From: Effusibacillus pohliae DSM 22757
Lineage (GTDB): Bacteria; Bacillota; Bacilli; Tumebacillales; Effusibacillaceae
Assembly (NCBI RefSeq): GCF_000376225.1
Contig: NZ_AQXL01000130.1
Span: 1 to 64,000 of the forward strand
Direction of reading: 5' to 3'
DNA: 64,000 bases
Numbering within the stretch: the first letter of the stretch is position 1; every line of letters starts with the position of its first letter. This document shows, piece by piece, positions 24,715 to 34,517 of this stretch. Below the pieces are notes generated by a model, which was given only the letters and a program-made list of their open reading frames with translations, searched no databases and was not told where the DNA came from. The position numbers and the translations under genes were made by a program.

Positions 24715-24785
24715 CGGCCGGTTGGCGGCCGCGAATCCGCCCTGTCAACCCGGATTCGGCAGCCGTGCTTTGTGGGGTGGAGTGG

Positions 24786-25724
24786 GTGTCCGATTTTTAT
24801 CATGTGTCTGTGCTTTTGGAAGAAGCGGTCGACGGATTGGCGCCCCGTTCCGGCGGCGTCTATGTGGACTGCACACTCGGCGGCGCCGGCCACAGCAAAT
24901 TGATTCTGGAGCGGACCGCGCCGGACGGCAGGTTGATTGCGATCGACCAGGACTTGCAAGCGATTGCGAATGCGAAACGGGTGCTGGCCGATTTTACCGG
25001 TCGGTTCCGGATTGTACACGCCAATTTTCGCGAATTGAAACGGATCGTCGAGGAATACGCGGCGGAAGGTGTGGACGGTATCCTGTTCGATCTGGGCGTC
25101 AGTTCACCGCAGCTTGACGAAGGGGAACGCGGCTTCAGCTACATGCGCGATGCCCCGCTTGACATGCGGATGGATCGGACGCAGCCGTTCAGCGCGTATG
25201 ATCTGGTGAATACGTGGAGCGAGAGTCAGATTGCCGAAGTGATTTTCCGCTATGGCGAGGAGCGTTGGGGCAAGCGGATTGCGGAATTTATCGTGCAAGC
25301 GAGAAAAAAAGGGCCGATTCAAACCACCGGCCAACTGGTGGACATCATTAAAGCGGCGATCCCGGCGGCAGCCCGGCGGGAAGGTCCGCATCCGGCAAAA
25401 CGGACGTTTCAGGCGCTGCGGATTGCGGTGAACGACGAGCTCAATGCATTGGAGCAAGCATTGCAAGACGCGGTCGATTGCCTGAAACCAAGCGGCCGGG
25501 TATCGATCATCACGTTCCATTCGCTGGAAGACCGGATTGCCAAACATGTGCTGCAAGCGGCGGCAAAAGGCTGCATCTGCCCGCCGGAGCTGCCAGTCTG
25601 TCAGTGCGGCCGCCAACCGAAGCTGAAGCTCGTCGCGCGCAAGCCGATTTTGCCTTCGGAAGCAGAGGTGGAACGGAATCCGCGCGCCCGTTCCGCGAAA
25701 CTCCGGATCGGCGAGCGAATTTGA
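24786..25724 (+). CDS. rsmH: 16S rRNA (cytosine-1402-N4)-methyltransferase
   Basis: A SAM-dependent enzyme that methylates C1402 in the 30S P-site. Motifs: [13 protein letters not shown] at the start, [10 protein letters not shown] for [33 protein letters not shown]-like sequence and [14 protein letters not shown] 24786 gives a 312-residue protein of normal length; an open frame continues upstream over the mraZ end but is not expected to be translated. Confidence 0.93.
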   Translation: MSDFYHVSVLLEEAVDGLAPRSGGVYVDCTLGGAGHSKLILERTAPDGRLIAIDQDLQAIANAKRVLADFTGRFRIVHANFRELKRIVEEYAAEGVDGILFDLGVSSPQLDEGERGFSYMRDAPLDMRMDRTQPFSAYDLVNTWSESQIAEVIFRYGEERWGKRIAEFIVQARKKGPIQTTGQLVDIIKAAIPAAARREGPHPAKRTFQALRIAVNDELNALEQALQDAVDCLKPSGRVSIITFHSLEDRIAKHVLQAAAKGCICPPELPVCQCGRQPKLKLVARKPILPSEAEVERNPRARSAKLRIGERI

Positions 25725-25807
25725 ATTGCGGGTGCACAGCGCGAATTTTGTTGAGACGCTGATCGTTGTTTGGATGGTAATTTTTATGTAGGAGAGGGGA
25801 TACGTTC

Positions 25808-26173
25808 ATGTTAGCAGCAAGACCATTGCATAACACCGCACCCAACACACTGCGCAAGGAAAACCGGGTTTCCCGTCCGGTTCCAGAGCAGGCAACCGGT
25901 TCGAAAGCGGGGGAACGCCTCAAATGGATCGGGACCATCGTGTTTTGCACCGCCGTTTTATGCGGGATCATTGGGCAATTTTCGGAGATCGCCCGTGCCA
26001 ACCTGGAAGTCGAACGGTTAAAGGCGCAGGTGCAGGAACAGCAGGAGCAAAACGCCAAACTGAACGATCGCGTCAATGAATTGTCCTCGCCTTCCCGGAT
26101 TATCGAGAAGGCCCGGCAAATGGGGATGGTGTCGGCGAATCAGGGCGCCTTGGCAAAGGCGGGCAAGGAGTGA
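25808..26173 (+). CDS. ftsL: cell division protein FtsL
   Basis: A 121-residue bitopic protein of the divisome: basic cytoplasmic N-terminus (about 1-38), one membrane helix (about 40-60), then a leucine-zipper-like coiled coil, LEVERLKAQVQEQQEQNAKL. It pairs with DivIC and FtsQ to activate septal synthesis. Place between rsmH and pbpB is the usual one; six bases separate it from pbpB. Confidence 0.88.
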   Translation: MLAARPLHNTAPNTLRKENRVSRPVPEQATGSKAGERLKWIGTIVFCTAVLCGIIGQFSEIARANLEVERLKAQVQEQQEQNAKLNDRVNELSSPSRIIEKARQMGMVSANQGALAKAGKE

Positions 26174-26179
26174 CCGGAG

Positions 26180-28345
26180 ATGGTCGACCGGCAAGTGACA
26201 GTCCGCGCCAAATGGCTGCGGGTGCTGCTTTTGTGCGGCCTGTCGCTCCTGATCGTGCGGCTTGTGTACATCCAGATTTTCAAAAGTGAGACCTGGGCAC
26301 AAGCGGCCCAAGGAATTTGGCAGGAAACGGACAAAATCCAGGCGGTTCGCGGCACTATCTACGACCGCAACGGGAAAATGCTCGCCTATACGACGGTCGC
26401 TTACGATGTCCGGGCGGATCTGAAGATGATGCAAGCCGCCAAGCAGGAAGTAGAGAACCCGAAAAAGAAGCCCGGCAAGGAACTCGAACCGTGGCAGGGA
26501 GATCCGCGCTATTACGCGCAGAAACTGGCTCCTCTGTTGAAAATGCCAGAGGAAAAAATTTATCAGACTCTGACGCAAAAAGACGTCGTCGGTGTCGATT
26601 TGAAACAGGCGGTCGACGCCGACACGGCGGAGAAGATTGACCGGTTGGGGTTGAAAGGCATCTATCTGCACAAGACCACCACCCGCCATTATCCGAACGG
26701 CTCACTGGCCGCCCACCTATTGGGCTATGTGACGAATGACGGGAAAGGCGGCTCCGGTGTCGAACTGCAATACGACAGCGTGTTGCGCGGCCAAGACGGC
26801 GTACGGAAGTTTCTCAAGGACAACGAAGGCAACCCGCTGCCGTACGAAAAGGAAAACGTGCAACCGGCGGTCGACGGCAAGGACGTCTGGCTGACGATCG
26901 ATGAGACGATCCAGCATTACGCGGAAGACGCGCTCGACCATCTGGTGAGCCAATACAAGCCGAACAGCGCATCGATCGTCGTGGCCGATCCGAACACCGG
27001 AGAGATTCTGGCGCTTGCGAACCGGCCGACGTTTAACCCGAACAAATTCTGGGAATCGAAGCAAGAGGTGCTTGACAACAACCGGGCGGTTAACGCCGCG
27101 TTTGAGCCGGGATCGACTTTTAAGATCGTGACGATGACAGCCGCCCTCGCGGAAAAGAAAGTGACTCTGGACGCGACGTTTAATTCCGGCAGCATCACAG
27201 TACAAGGAAAGACGATCCATGACTGGAACAACATTGGATGGGGCACCATCACTTTCCGGCAGGGAATGGAACACTCCAGCAACGTTGGGATGGTGATCCT
27301 CGGACAGCGGCTCGGCAAACAGATGCTGTTCGATTACATTTACAAATTTGGGTTCAACCAAAGGACGGGCGTCGATCTTCCCGGCGAAGGCGATTCGGTA
27401 CTGTTCAATCCTGGCAAAATGAGCGATCTCGACCTGGCGGTCAGTTCGTTCGGACAGGGGAACGCGGTCACGCCGATGCAACAGGTGGCGGCCGTGTCGG
27501 CGGTGGCGAATGGCGGAAGCGTGATGCGGCCGTTTGTGATGAAGGAAATACGCGATCCGAAAACGGGTGCCACGGTGCAAGAGCAGAAACCGCATGTGAT
27601 CAGCCAGGTGGCCACGCCGGAAGTGATGGCGACGATGCGCAGCGTGCTGGAAGGGATCGTCAAGAACGACGAGACGAAGGCCGGTTACATCGAGGGCTAC
27701 CACATCGCCGGCAAAACCGGTACGGCGCAGATTGCCAAACCGACAGGAGGATATTACTCGGATCGATACATCTGTTCGTTTATCGGATTTGCGCCGGCTG
27801 ACAAGCCAAAGGTGCTCGTCTATGTAACGGTCGATTCACCGAGCAACGACCTGCAGTTCGGAAATATCGTGGCGACTCCGTTTGCCAAGGAAGTGTTTGC
27901 GAACGTCCTGCCGTATCTCGGCATGCAGGCCCAACAGGCAAAAGCGGCCGTCACCGCGCCCGATCGGCCTGTCAAATACAGCACGGTGCCAAACTGGGCG
28001 GGTATGGACCGGAAGCAAGCCGAACAGCTGGCGAAAGCGAACGAGATCCGTTTGCAAATCCTCGGCTCCGGTGACCAAATCAGCCTGCAGTGGCCGAAAC
28101 CGGGCAGCAATGTACCGGCCGGCAGCTCGGCGATCGTGATCGCCGGCCAAGTGAAAGATGATCACGGCAATGTACAGGTGCCTGATCTGACCGGGAAAAG
28201 CATGCGGGAAGCGTTTGAAATCCTGTCGATGCTCGGCCTCGTTCCCGACATCAGCGGTTCCGGTTATGTGATCGGGCAGGAGCAAAAAGCCGGCTCGTTT
28301 GTTCCGGCCGGATCCAAAATCAAACTGACGTTGGGATCGAATTAG
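26180..28345 (+). CDS. pbpB: penicillin-binding protein 2B, division transpeptidase
   Basis: A 721-residue class B PBP. N-terminal membrane helix (about 10-30), dimerisation domain with RGTIYDRNGK, then the transpeptidase domain: SxxK at 312-315 (FEPGSTFKIV), SSN in EHSSNVGMVIL and KTG in AGKTGTAQI. Two PASTA modules follow (from about 590), beginning near STVPNWAGM and VQVPDLTGKS. It crosslinks septal peptidoglycan with FtsW. ATG follows a GGAG site and the gene is closed by the terminator at 28362. Confidence 0.94.
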   Translation: MVDRQVTVRAKWLRVLLLCGLSLLIVRLVYIQIFKSETWAQAAQGIWQETDKIQAVRGTIYDRNGKMLAYTTVAYDVRADLKMMQAAKQEVENPKKKPGKELEPWQGDPRYYAQKLAPLLKMPEEKIYQTLTQKDVVGVDLKQAVDADTAEKIDRLGLKGIYLHKTTTRHYPNGSLAAHLLGYVTNDGKGGSGVELQYDSVLRGQDGVRKFLKDNEGNPLPYEKENVQPAVDGKDVWLTIDETIQHYAEDALDHLVSQYKPNSASIVVADPNTGEILALANRPTFNPNKFWESKQEVLDNNRAVNAAFEPGSTFKIVTMTAALAEKKVTLDATFNSGSITVQGKTIHDWNNIGWGTITFRQGMEHSSNVGMVILGQRLGKQMLFDYIYKFGFNQRTGVDLPGEGDSVLFNPGKMSDLDLAVSSFGQGNAVTPMQQVAAVSAVANGGSVMRPFVMKEIRDPKTGATVQEQKPHVISQVATPEVMATMRSVLEGIVKNDETKAGYIEGYHIAGKTGTAQIAKPTGGYYSDRYICSFIGFAPADKPKVLVYVTVDSPSNDLQFGNIVATPFAKEVFANVLPYLGMQAQQAKAAVTAPDRPVKYSTVPNWAGMDRKQAEQLAKANEIRLQILGSGDQISLQWPKPGSNVPAGSSAIVIAGQVKDDHGNVQVPDLTGKSMREAFEILSMLGLVPDISGSGYVIGQEQKAGSFVPAGSKIKLTLGSN

Positions 28346-28361
28346 GCGGCACCAACAGGAG

Positions 28362-28397
28362 GACACTCCCCACACGCCGGGGGGGGGTGTCTTTTTT
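28362..28397 (+). terminator. terminator between pbpB and spoVD
   Basis: GACACTCCCC (28362-28371) pairs with a G-run plus GTGTC (to 28391), followed by six T. It can reduce read-through from pbpB into spoVD, which is normally sporulation-specific. Confidence 0.8.
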
Positions 28398-28482
28398 GCG
28401 TTTCATTTCTGTCCCTCATTTGATTCTAGTCCAAGCATGACAAGCATAAGGTTGGTAATGAATGTGACGACGGGGGGGCAAA

Positions 28483-30426
28483 ATGGTGCGCGTTGTGAAC
28501 CGAACGCTGCGAAAACGACTGGTGATCGTCCTTTTTGCGCTTGCTGCGATGTTTTTTGCGCTGATCGGCCGCCTGGCGTATATTCAGTTGATTCAGGCTC
28601 CCTGGCTCACAGAGAAAGCGGAGGATCTGTGGACGCGCGTGATACCGGTGGAACCGAAGCGGGGCACGATCATGGACCGAAACGGGGAAGTGCTCGCATA
28701 TAACGGAAGCGCGCCGACGGTGGTTGCGTTTCCGTCGCAAATCAAAGACAAACAGGGAACGGCCGAGAAGCTGGCACAAGTGCTCGGGGTTGACAAGCAA
28801 GATTTGCTCGCGAAAATCAGCAAGCGGACACTATTGGTGTACGTGATGCCGGGCGGGCGCAAGATCGACGACCAGAAAGCGAAGGAAGTGCGCGCATTGA
28901 AACTGCCCGGCATCTACATCACAGAGGAAGGGAAGCGGTATTATCCGTTCGGTGCTCTGGCGGCGCACATCCTCGGTTTTTCCGGGATCGACAACCAGGG
29001 ACTGACCGGATTGGAACAATGGTATGACGAACAGTTGCGGGGCAAAAAAGGCGGCATTTCGTTTTTCGCGCAGGCGAACCAGCTGCCGATGCCGAACCAG
29101 AGCGAATCCTATACGCCGCCGCAAAACGGCCTCAATCTAAAGCTGACGCTGGACAAGGACATCTCGACGTTTGTCCGGCGGGAGATTGACAACGCGGTCG
29201 CCAAGTACAACCCGGACGGGGTGATGGCGATCGTTGCCGATCCGAAGACCGGCGAGATCCTGGCGATGGAAAATTACCCAACGTTCAATCCGGGCAATTA
29301 CAAGGATTATCCGCAGGAAGTCTACAACCGCAACCTGGCGATCTGGAAAACGTTCGAGCCCGGTTCTACCTTTAAGATCGTGACGCTGGCCGCCGCGTTG
29401 GAGGAAAAGAAGGTGAACCTGACCGACAGGTTTTTCGACCCGGGCTATTACGAAGTGGCGGGCCGCCGCATTCGCTGCTGGAAAGCGGGCGGCCACGGAT
29501 CGGAGACGTTCCTCGAGGTGGTCGAGAACTCGTGCAACCCCGGGTTCATGCTGATGGGGCAGCGGCTCGGCAAGGAAAAGCTGTTTGAATATATCTACAA
29601 GTTCGGATTCGGGCAAAAAACAGGCATCGACATGCCGGGCGAAGGCAAGGGGATTATGTTCAAGCTTGACAAGGTGGGACCGCTTGAGCTGGCCACCACC
29701 TCGTTCGGGCAGGGCGTTTCGGTTACCCCGATCCAGCAGGTAATGGCGGTGTCGGCGATTGCCAACGGCGGTGTGTTGATGCAGCCGCACGTGGCGAAGG
29801 AATGGATCGATCCGGAAACCGGCCAAGTGGTCGAGAAGATCGAACCGCTAGCCAAGCAGCGGGTGGTCTCTGAACAAACGGCGAAGGCGGTGCGGGAGAC
29901 GCTGGAAAGCGTGGTGGCGCAGGGAACCGGCAGAAACGCATTCCGCGAAGGGTACAGGATTGCCGGAAAAACGGGGACCGCACAGGTGGCGGCGCCCGGC
30001 GGCGGGTACAAACAGGGGCATTACATCGTGTCGTTTATCGGCATGGCGCCGGCCGATGATCCGCGGCTGGTCGCTTATGTGGCGGTTGACAATCCGAAAG
30101 CGGGCCTGGTTTTCGGGGGTGTGATCGCCGCGCCGATCGTCGGCAACATTCTGGCCGACTCGCTGCATTATCTGAACGTTCCGGCAAGGAAAAACGGAAT
30201 TTCCCGCGAATATCAATATGGAGATATCCGTCCCGTTGAAGTTCCGCAGCTCGCCGGTCTGACTACGGAGGAAGCGCAGAAAGTGATGATTCAGAATGTC
30301 GCCAACCTGAAAGTGGAAGCGGTCGGCCAGGGCGCGCAAATTGTGGCGCAAGCGCCGTCTGCCGGGACGAAAGTGCCGCCCGGTTCGACCATCCGCGTCT
30401 ATCTGAGTGAGCAGCCTGTTCCTTGA
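28483..30426 (+). CDS. spoVD: stage V sporulation protein D (class B PBP)
   Basis: A 647-residue class B PBP closely related to its upstream neighbour. Membrane helix (about 15-38), RGTIMDRNGE, active-site Ser295 and Lys298 in FEPGSTFKIV, NSCNPGF, KTGTAQV, and a single C-terminal PASTA module from about 585. SpoVD makes spore cortex peptidoglycan together with SpoVE. Tandem pbpB-spoVD and the single PASTA domain support the assignment. The upstream gap contains CATAAGGT, a poor match to a SigE -10 box, so I do not assign a promoter. Confidence 0.9.
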   Translation: MVRVVNRTLRKRLVIVLFALAAMFFALIGRLAYIQLIQAPWLTEKAEDLWTRVIPVEPKRGTIMDRNGEVLAYNGSAPTVVAFPSQIKDKQGTAEKLAQVLGVDKQDLLAKISKRTLLVYVMPGGRKIDDQKAKEVRALKLPGIYITEEGKRYYPFGALAAHILGFSGIDNQGLTGLEQWYDEQLRGKKGGISFFAQANQLPMPNQSESYTPPQNGLNLKLTLDKDISTFVRREIDNAVAKYNPDGVMAIVADPKTGEILAMENYPTFNPGNYKDYPQEVYNRNLAIWKTFEPGSTFKIVTLAAALEEKKVNLTDRFFDPGYYEVAGRRIRCWKAGGHGSETFLEVVENSCNPGFMLMGQRLGKEKLFEYIYKFGFGQKTGIDMPGEGKGIMFKLDKVGPLELATTSFGQGVSVTPIQQVMAVSAIANGGVLMQPHVAKEWIDPETGQVVEKIEPLAKQRVVSEQTAKAVRETLESVVAQGTGRNAFREGYRIAGKTGTAQVAAPGGGYKQGHYIVSFIGMAPADDPRLVAYVAVDNPKAGLVFGGVIAAPIVGNILADSLHYLNVPARKNGISREYQYGDIRPVEVPQLAGLTTEEAQKVMIQNVANLKVEAVGQGAQIVAQAPSAGTKVPPGSTIRVYLSEQPVP

Positions 30427-30479
30427 CAGGTTCGCGCTTCTACCGTACATTCTCTCTAATAGAGGGATTTGCGAGTTTT

Positions 30480-30512
30480 GCCGGATCCCGGGCTCCACTC
30501 CCGCGATCCGGC
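30480..30512 (+). terminator. hairpin after spoVD, weak terminator form
   Basis: GCCGGATC (30480-30487) pairs with GATCCGGC (30505-30512). The tail is only TGCTTTC, so it is a poor intrinsic terminator and may partly separate spoVD from murE. Confidence 0.4.
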
Positions 30513-30583
30513 TGCTTTCACAGAGTACGCGAGAGCAGGTTCCGGCGACGGAATCGAACTGATACGTAAGAGGAGGCTTTCCC

Positions 30584-32068
30584 TTGCAGTTAGAATCGTT
30601 GCTTGCTCCTGTTTTATTAAAAAACATCACAGGTTCGATCGATGGAATCGAAATCTCGCAGATTACCGCCGACTCCCGGAAAGTGACGCCCGGTTCGCTG
30701 TTTGTCGCACTGCAGGGGAACACGGTGGACGGACATCATTTTGTGCCGCAGGCGATTGAACGGGGAGCGGCCGCGGTCGTGGTGGAGAAACAGTTGGCCA
30801 ATCTGCCCGTGCCGCAGGTGATCGTGAAAAATACGAGAGACATCATCCCGATCCTGGCTGCCAAATTTTACAACCATCCGTCAAAATCGATGAAGGTGAT
30901 CGGCGTCACCGGCACCAATGGGAAAACGACGGTCACCCATTTGATTGATCAAATTTTGTCCGACCAAGGCCGCCGCACCGGCTTGATCGGCACGATCAAA
31001 AAGCGGATCGGCGGGCAAACGTTCGATGTGGCGAACACCACACCGGAAGCGTTGGAGCTGCAAGAAACGTTCCACCAAATGAAAGAGGTTGGCACCGAAT
31101 ACGCGATCATGGAAGTTTCGTCGCACGCGCTCGAGCTGAAACGGGTGGCGGGGACCGAGTTCCGGACGGCCGTGTTTACCAACCTGACACAGGACCACCT
31201 CGATTTTCACGGATCGATGGACGAATACCGGGCAGCGAAAGGCAAATTTTTTGCGCGGCTCGGCAATACATATGGCGACCGGCCGGAAGACAACCGGTAT
31301 GTCGTGATCAATGCGGATGATCCGTCCGCCGATTTTTTCATCCGGCAAACGGTTGCCCAGGTGATCACCTACGGGATTGACCGGGCGGCGGACGTGCGGG
31401 CGGTGAATGTGCGGATCGAAGCGGAGGGGGCCTCCTTCACCCTGCACAGTTTTGCCGGCACAGCGGACGTTCGGCTGCAGGTGACCGGCAAGTTTTCCGT
31501 TTACAACGCGCTGGCGGCGGCTGCCGCTTGCCTTTGTGAAGGGGTGCCGCTGGCGGCCATCAAAGCGTCGCTCGAGTCGGTCCGCGGCGTTGACGGCCGG
31601 TTCGAACGGGTGGTGGCCGGACAGGACTTTACGGTGATCGTCGACTATGCCCATACGCCGGATTCGCTGGAAAACGTGCTGAAAACGATCCGCGAATTTG
31701 CTACTGGCAAGGTGTACACGGTGGTCGGCTGCGGCGGCGACCGGGACCGCGGCAAGCGGCCGCAGATGGCGCGGATTGCCGTCGAATACAGCGATCTTGC
31801 GATCCTTACCTCCGACAACCCTCGCACGGAAGATCCGGAACGGATTTTGGACGATATGGAGGCAGGGCTCGCAGACGTTTTCCGCGACCGCTATGTGCGC
31901 TTGACAGACCGTACGGAAGCGATTCGCCACGCGATCCGGCAGGCAACAGCCGGTGATGTGGTGCTGATCGCCGGCAAAGGCCACGAAACCTATCAAATCA
32001 TCGGCACGACGAAATATCATTTTGATGATCGGGAAATCGCCGCCAAGGTCATCCGAGGTGAACTATGA
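30584..32068 (+). CDS. murE: UDP-MurNAc-tripeptide synthetase (meso-diaminopimelate adding)
   Basis: Adds the third stem residue to UDP-MurNAc-L-Ala-D-Glu. P-loop GVTGTNGKTTVTH near residue 108 and the DNPR motif at 411-414, which marks use of meso-diaminopimelate rather than lysine. 494 residues. The start is TTG 30584 behind AAGAGGAGGC; no ATG fits. Overlaps murF by ATGA. Confidence 0.95.
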   Translation: MQLESLLAPVLLKNITGSIDGIEISQITADSRKVTPGSLFVALQGNTVDGHHFVPQAIERGAAAVVVEKQLANLPVPQVIVKNTRDIIPILAAKFYNHPSKSMKVIGVTGTNGKTTVTHLIDQILSDQGRRTGLIGTIKKRIGGQTFDVANTTPEALELQETFHQMKEVGTEYAIMEVSSHALELKRVAGTEFRTAVFTNLTQDHLDFHGSMDEYRAAKGKFFARLGNTYGDRPEDNRYVVINADDPSADFFIRQTVAQVITYGIDRAADVRAVNVRIEAEGASFTLHSFAGTADVRLQVTGKFSVYNALAAAAACLCEGVPLAAIKASLESVRGVDGRFERVVAGQDFTVIVDYAHTPDSLENVLKTIREFATGKVYTVVGCGGDRDRGKRPQMARIAVEYSDLAILTSDNPRTEDPERILDDMEAGLADVFRDRYVRLTDRTEAIRHAIRQATAGDVVLIAGKGHETYQIIGTTKYHFDDREIAAKVIRGEL

Positions 32069-33453
32069 TCCGGGTATCCATTGATCAATTGCTGGACATG
32101 ACAGAGGGGAAGCTGTTGCAAGGTCCCCTTTCGATCGAAATACATGGGGTTTCCACCGACTCCCGGGCGGAATTGTCCGGGCGTCTGTTTGTGCCGTTAA
32201 TCGGCGAGCGGTTTGACGGCCACGATTTTTTGCCGCAGGCGGTTGCACGAGGGGCGGTCGCCGCGCTTTGGCAGGAAAATCGGCCGCTGCCGCAAGGACT
32301 CGACTCGCGCGTTGCGGTGATCGGTGTGGCAGATACGCTGCTGGCATTGCAGAAGCTGGCGAAGTCGTACCGGCGGACGCTGCCGGCAAAAATAATCGGC
32401 GTGACGGGCAGTAACGGGAAGACTTCGACGAAAGATTTAATAGCATCCGTTTTGTCGGAACGGTTCAAGGTGCAAAAAACGCAAGGTAATCTGAACAACC
32501 ATATCGGCTTGCCGTTAATGGTTCTCTCATTGCAGCAGGATACGGATGTGGCGGTGCTGGAAATGGGCATGAGCGGGATGGGCGAGATCGCGCTGCTGGC
32601 TGACATTGCGGCACCGCACATCGGCGTGATTACCAATATTGGCGAGGCTCACATCGAATACCTTGGTTCGCGGGAGCGGATCGCGCAGGCGAAGTTCGAA
32701 CTGATCGAAGCGCTTGCTGCGGACGGGTTGGCGCTCTTATTCGGAGACGAACCGCTGCTGCGCCGCTTGAGCGGGAAGATTCCATGCCGCGTCCAGTGGT
32801 TTGGTTTTGCCGAAGCAAACGACATTCGGGCAGTGGATGTGCGCTCGCTTGGCCTGGAGGGAACATCGTTCCGGTTGGCCGGCGATCCGTTCGAATACCG
32901 GATTCCGATTCCCGGCGCTCATCAGGTGGGCAATGCGCTGGCGGCGGTTGCGATCGGGCGCGAGCTTGGCATGAACCGGGAGGAAATTGCCGCCGGATTG
33001 GCAAAAGCGACTTTGTCCGCCATGCGGATGGAAGTGAAAGCCCGGCCGGCCGGCGGATATGTGGTCAACGACGCCTACAATGCGAGTCCGACTTCGATGA
33101 AGGCGGCGCTGCGCCTGCTTGCGGAAACGCCGGACGCCGATTTTAAAGCGGCGGTGGTTGGGGATATGCTGGAATTGGGGGATCTCGCCGCCCAGATGCA
33201 TTACGAAGTCGGGCAACTGGCCGGACAGCTGGGCATCGACCTGCTGGTCGCAGTCGGCCAGCACGCGGCGGCTGTAGCGGCAGGAGCGAAAGCCGGCGGA
33301 ATGCGGGAAACGCAAATTTTTGTTGCGGATTCGAAACAACAAGCGGTTGATCATGTCTGCGCACGCGTGGCGGAAAAGCGGCAGCCGGTGATTCTGGTCA
33401 AGGCGTCGCGCGGGATGAAACTGGAAGAAGTCGTCACAGGGCTGTTGGCGTAA
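32065..33453 (+). CDS. murF: UDP-MurNAc-tripeptide:D-Ala-D-Ala ligase
   Basis: Completes the stem peptide by adding D-Ala-D-Ala. 462 residues. The ATP site is GVTGSNGKTSTKDLI near residue 112, with GNLNNHIGLPL, EMGMSGMGEI and VVNDAYNASPTSMKAAL downstream, all typical. ATGA overlap with murE and 15 bases before mraY. Confidence 0.95.
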   Translation: MIRVSIDQLLDMTEGKLLQGPLSIEIHGVSTDSRAELSGRLFVPLIGERFDGHDFLPQAVARGAVAALWQENRPLPQGLDSRVAVIGVADTLLALQKLAKSYRRTLPAKIIGVTGSNGKTSTKDLIASVLSERFKVQKTQGNLNNHIGLPLMVLSLQQDTDVAVLEMGMSGMGEIALLADIAAPHIGVITNIGEAHIEYLGSRERIAQAKFELIEALAADGLALLFGDEPLLRRLSGKIPCRVQWFGFAEANDIRAVDVRSLGLEGTSFRLAGDPFEYRIPIPGAHQVGNALAAVAIGRELGMNREEIAAGLAKATLSAMRMEVKARPAGGYVVNDAYNASPTSMKAALRLLAETPDADFKAAVVGDMLELGDLAAQMHYEVGQLAGQLGIDLLVAVGQHAAAVAAGAKAGGMRETQIFVADSKQQAVDHVCARVAEKRQPVILVKASRGMKLEEVVTGLLA

Positions 33454-33468
33454 GGAGGACCACTGCAC

Positions 33469-34431
33469 ATGGAATTACGGGCATTGTTTTGGACAGCGGG
33501 GGTGGCTTTTTTCATCGCCGTCATCATCGGCCCTCTGTTCATTCCGGTTTTGCGAAGGTTGAAATTCGGGCAAGCGATTCGTTCCGAGGGACCGCAGGGG
33601 CATCAAAAAAAGGCCGGCACCCCGACGATGGGCGGAACGATTTTTCTTGTCGCGTTGACGATCACCGCCATCCAATTCTCTGACCGGTCGCCGCAGTTGT
33701 GGATGGTGCTGTTGGTGACACTCGGCTTTGGACTGGTCGGGTTTGTCGACGATTACATCAAGGTGATTATGAAACGGAATCTGGGGTTGCGCGCCCGGCA
33801 GAAGCTGCTCGGGCAGCTGATCGTGTCGGCCGCGTTTTTTCTCGCTTTGTACTGGCAGGGATTTGACTTTTCGGTGTCGATTCCGTTTACTGATATCAAA
33901 TGGCATCTTGGCATTTTTTATTCCGCTTTTCTGCTCCTGGTGCTGATAGCTGCCACCAATGCGGTAAACCTGACAGACGGACTGGACGGTCTGGCGGCCG
34001 GGACATCGGCGATCGCGTTTGGTACGTATGCGGGGATTGCGGCGATCTGGACCAGCCAGTTTGACGTGGCGATCTTTTGCGCCGCGATGGCGGGGGCGCT
34101 GCTCGGGTTCTTGGTGTTTAACGCGCACCCCGCCAAAGTGTTCATGGGCGACACCGGCTCCCTCGCACTGGGTGGAGGGCTGGCGGCTGCCGCCGTGTTG
34201 ACAAAAACGGAGCTAATGCTGGTGGTAATCGGCTTCGTGTTTGTCGTGGAAACCCTGTCCGTGCTGATTCAGGTGTTTTCGTTCCAGACGTTCGGCAAAC
34301 GGGTTTTCAAAATGAGCCCGTTGCATCACCATTTTGAATTGTCCGGCTGGTCCGAGTGGCGCGTCGTGCTCACGTTCTGGGCGGCCGGTTTGATCTGCTC
34401 GATGGTTGCGCTGTCGACCTATATGAAATAA
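33469..34431 (+). CDS. mraY: phospho-MurNAc-pentapeptide translocase
   Basis: Integral membrane enzyme that links phospho-MurNAc-pentapeptide to undecaprenyl phosphate, forming lipid I. Ten hydrophobic segments; motifs [40 protein letters not shown] and SPLHHHFEL. 320 residues. TAAGGAGGACC precedes the ATG. Confidence 0.95.
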   Translation: MELRALFWTAGVAFFIAVIIGPLFIPVLRRLKFGQAIRSEGPQGHQKKAGTPTMGGTIFLVALTITAIQFSDRSPQLWMVLLVTLGFGLVGFVDDYIKVIMKRNLGLRARQKLLGQLIVSAAFFLALYWQGFDFSVSIPFTDIKWHLGIFYSAFLLLVLIAATNAVNLTDGLDGLAAGTSAIAFGTYAGIAAIWTSQFDVAIFCAAMAGALLGFLVFNAHPAKVFMGDTGSLALGGGLAAAAVLTKTELMLVVIGFVFVVETLSVLIQVFSFQTFGKRVFKMSPLHHHFELSGWSEWRVVLTFWAAGLICSMVALSTYMK

Positions 34432-34441
34432 AAGCGAGGTC

Positions 34442-34506
34442 TTGGGGTCCCACCAAAGTACTCGGAATTCGCTGCGAAGCTTTGCGTCACTTTGGTGGGA
34501 TTTTAG
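34442..34506. repeat. structured dispersed repeat, copy B
   Basis: Closely matches 5511-5575. A perfect 12-bp outer stem (TCCCACCAAAGT with ACTTTGGTGGGA) encloses ACTCGGA and a GCT/AGC hairpin with a GCGA tetraloop. It fills the mraY-murD gap, and the T-rich end runs into the murD ribosome site. It may affect murD translation or be a passive repeat. Confidence 0.65.
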
Positions 34507-34517
34507 GAGGTGGCATC

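Noticed and set aside
24639-24785. Extended rsmH start inside mraZ
   Set aside because: RsmH normally starts just before HVSVLLEE; the upstream frame overlaps mraZ and is not conserved in type.
28398-28482. SigE promoter before spoVD
   Set aside because: CATAAGGT is the only -10-like sequence and no KMATATT-like -35 lies at the right distance.
34356-34517. Longer murD reading frame starting inside mraY
   Set aside because: It runs through the structured repeat in the intergenic gap and lacks a ribosome site; GTG 34518 matches the family start.
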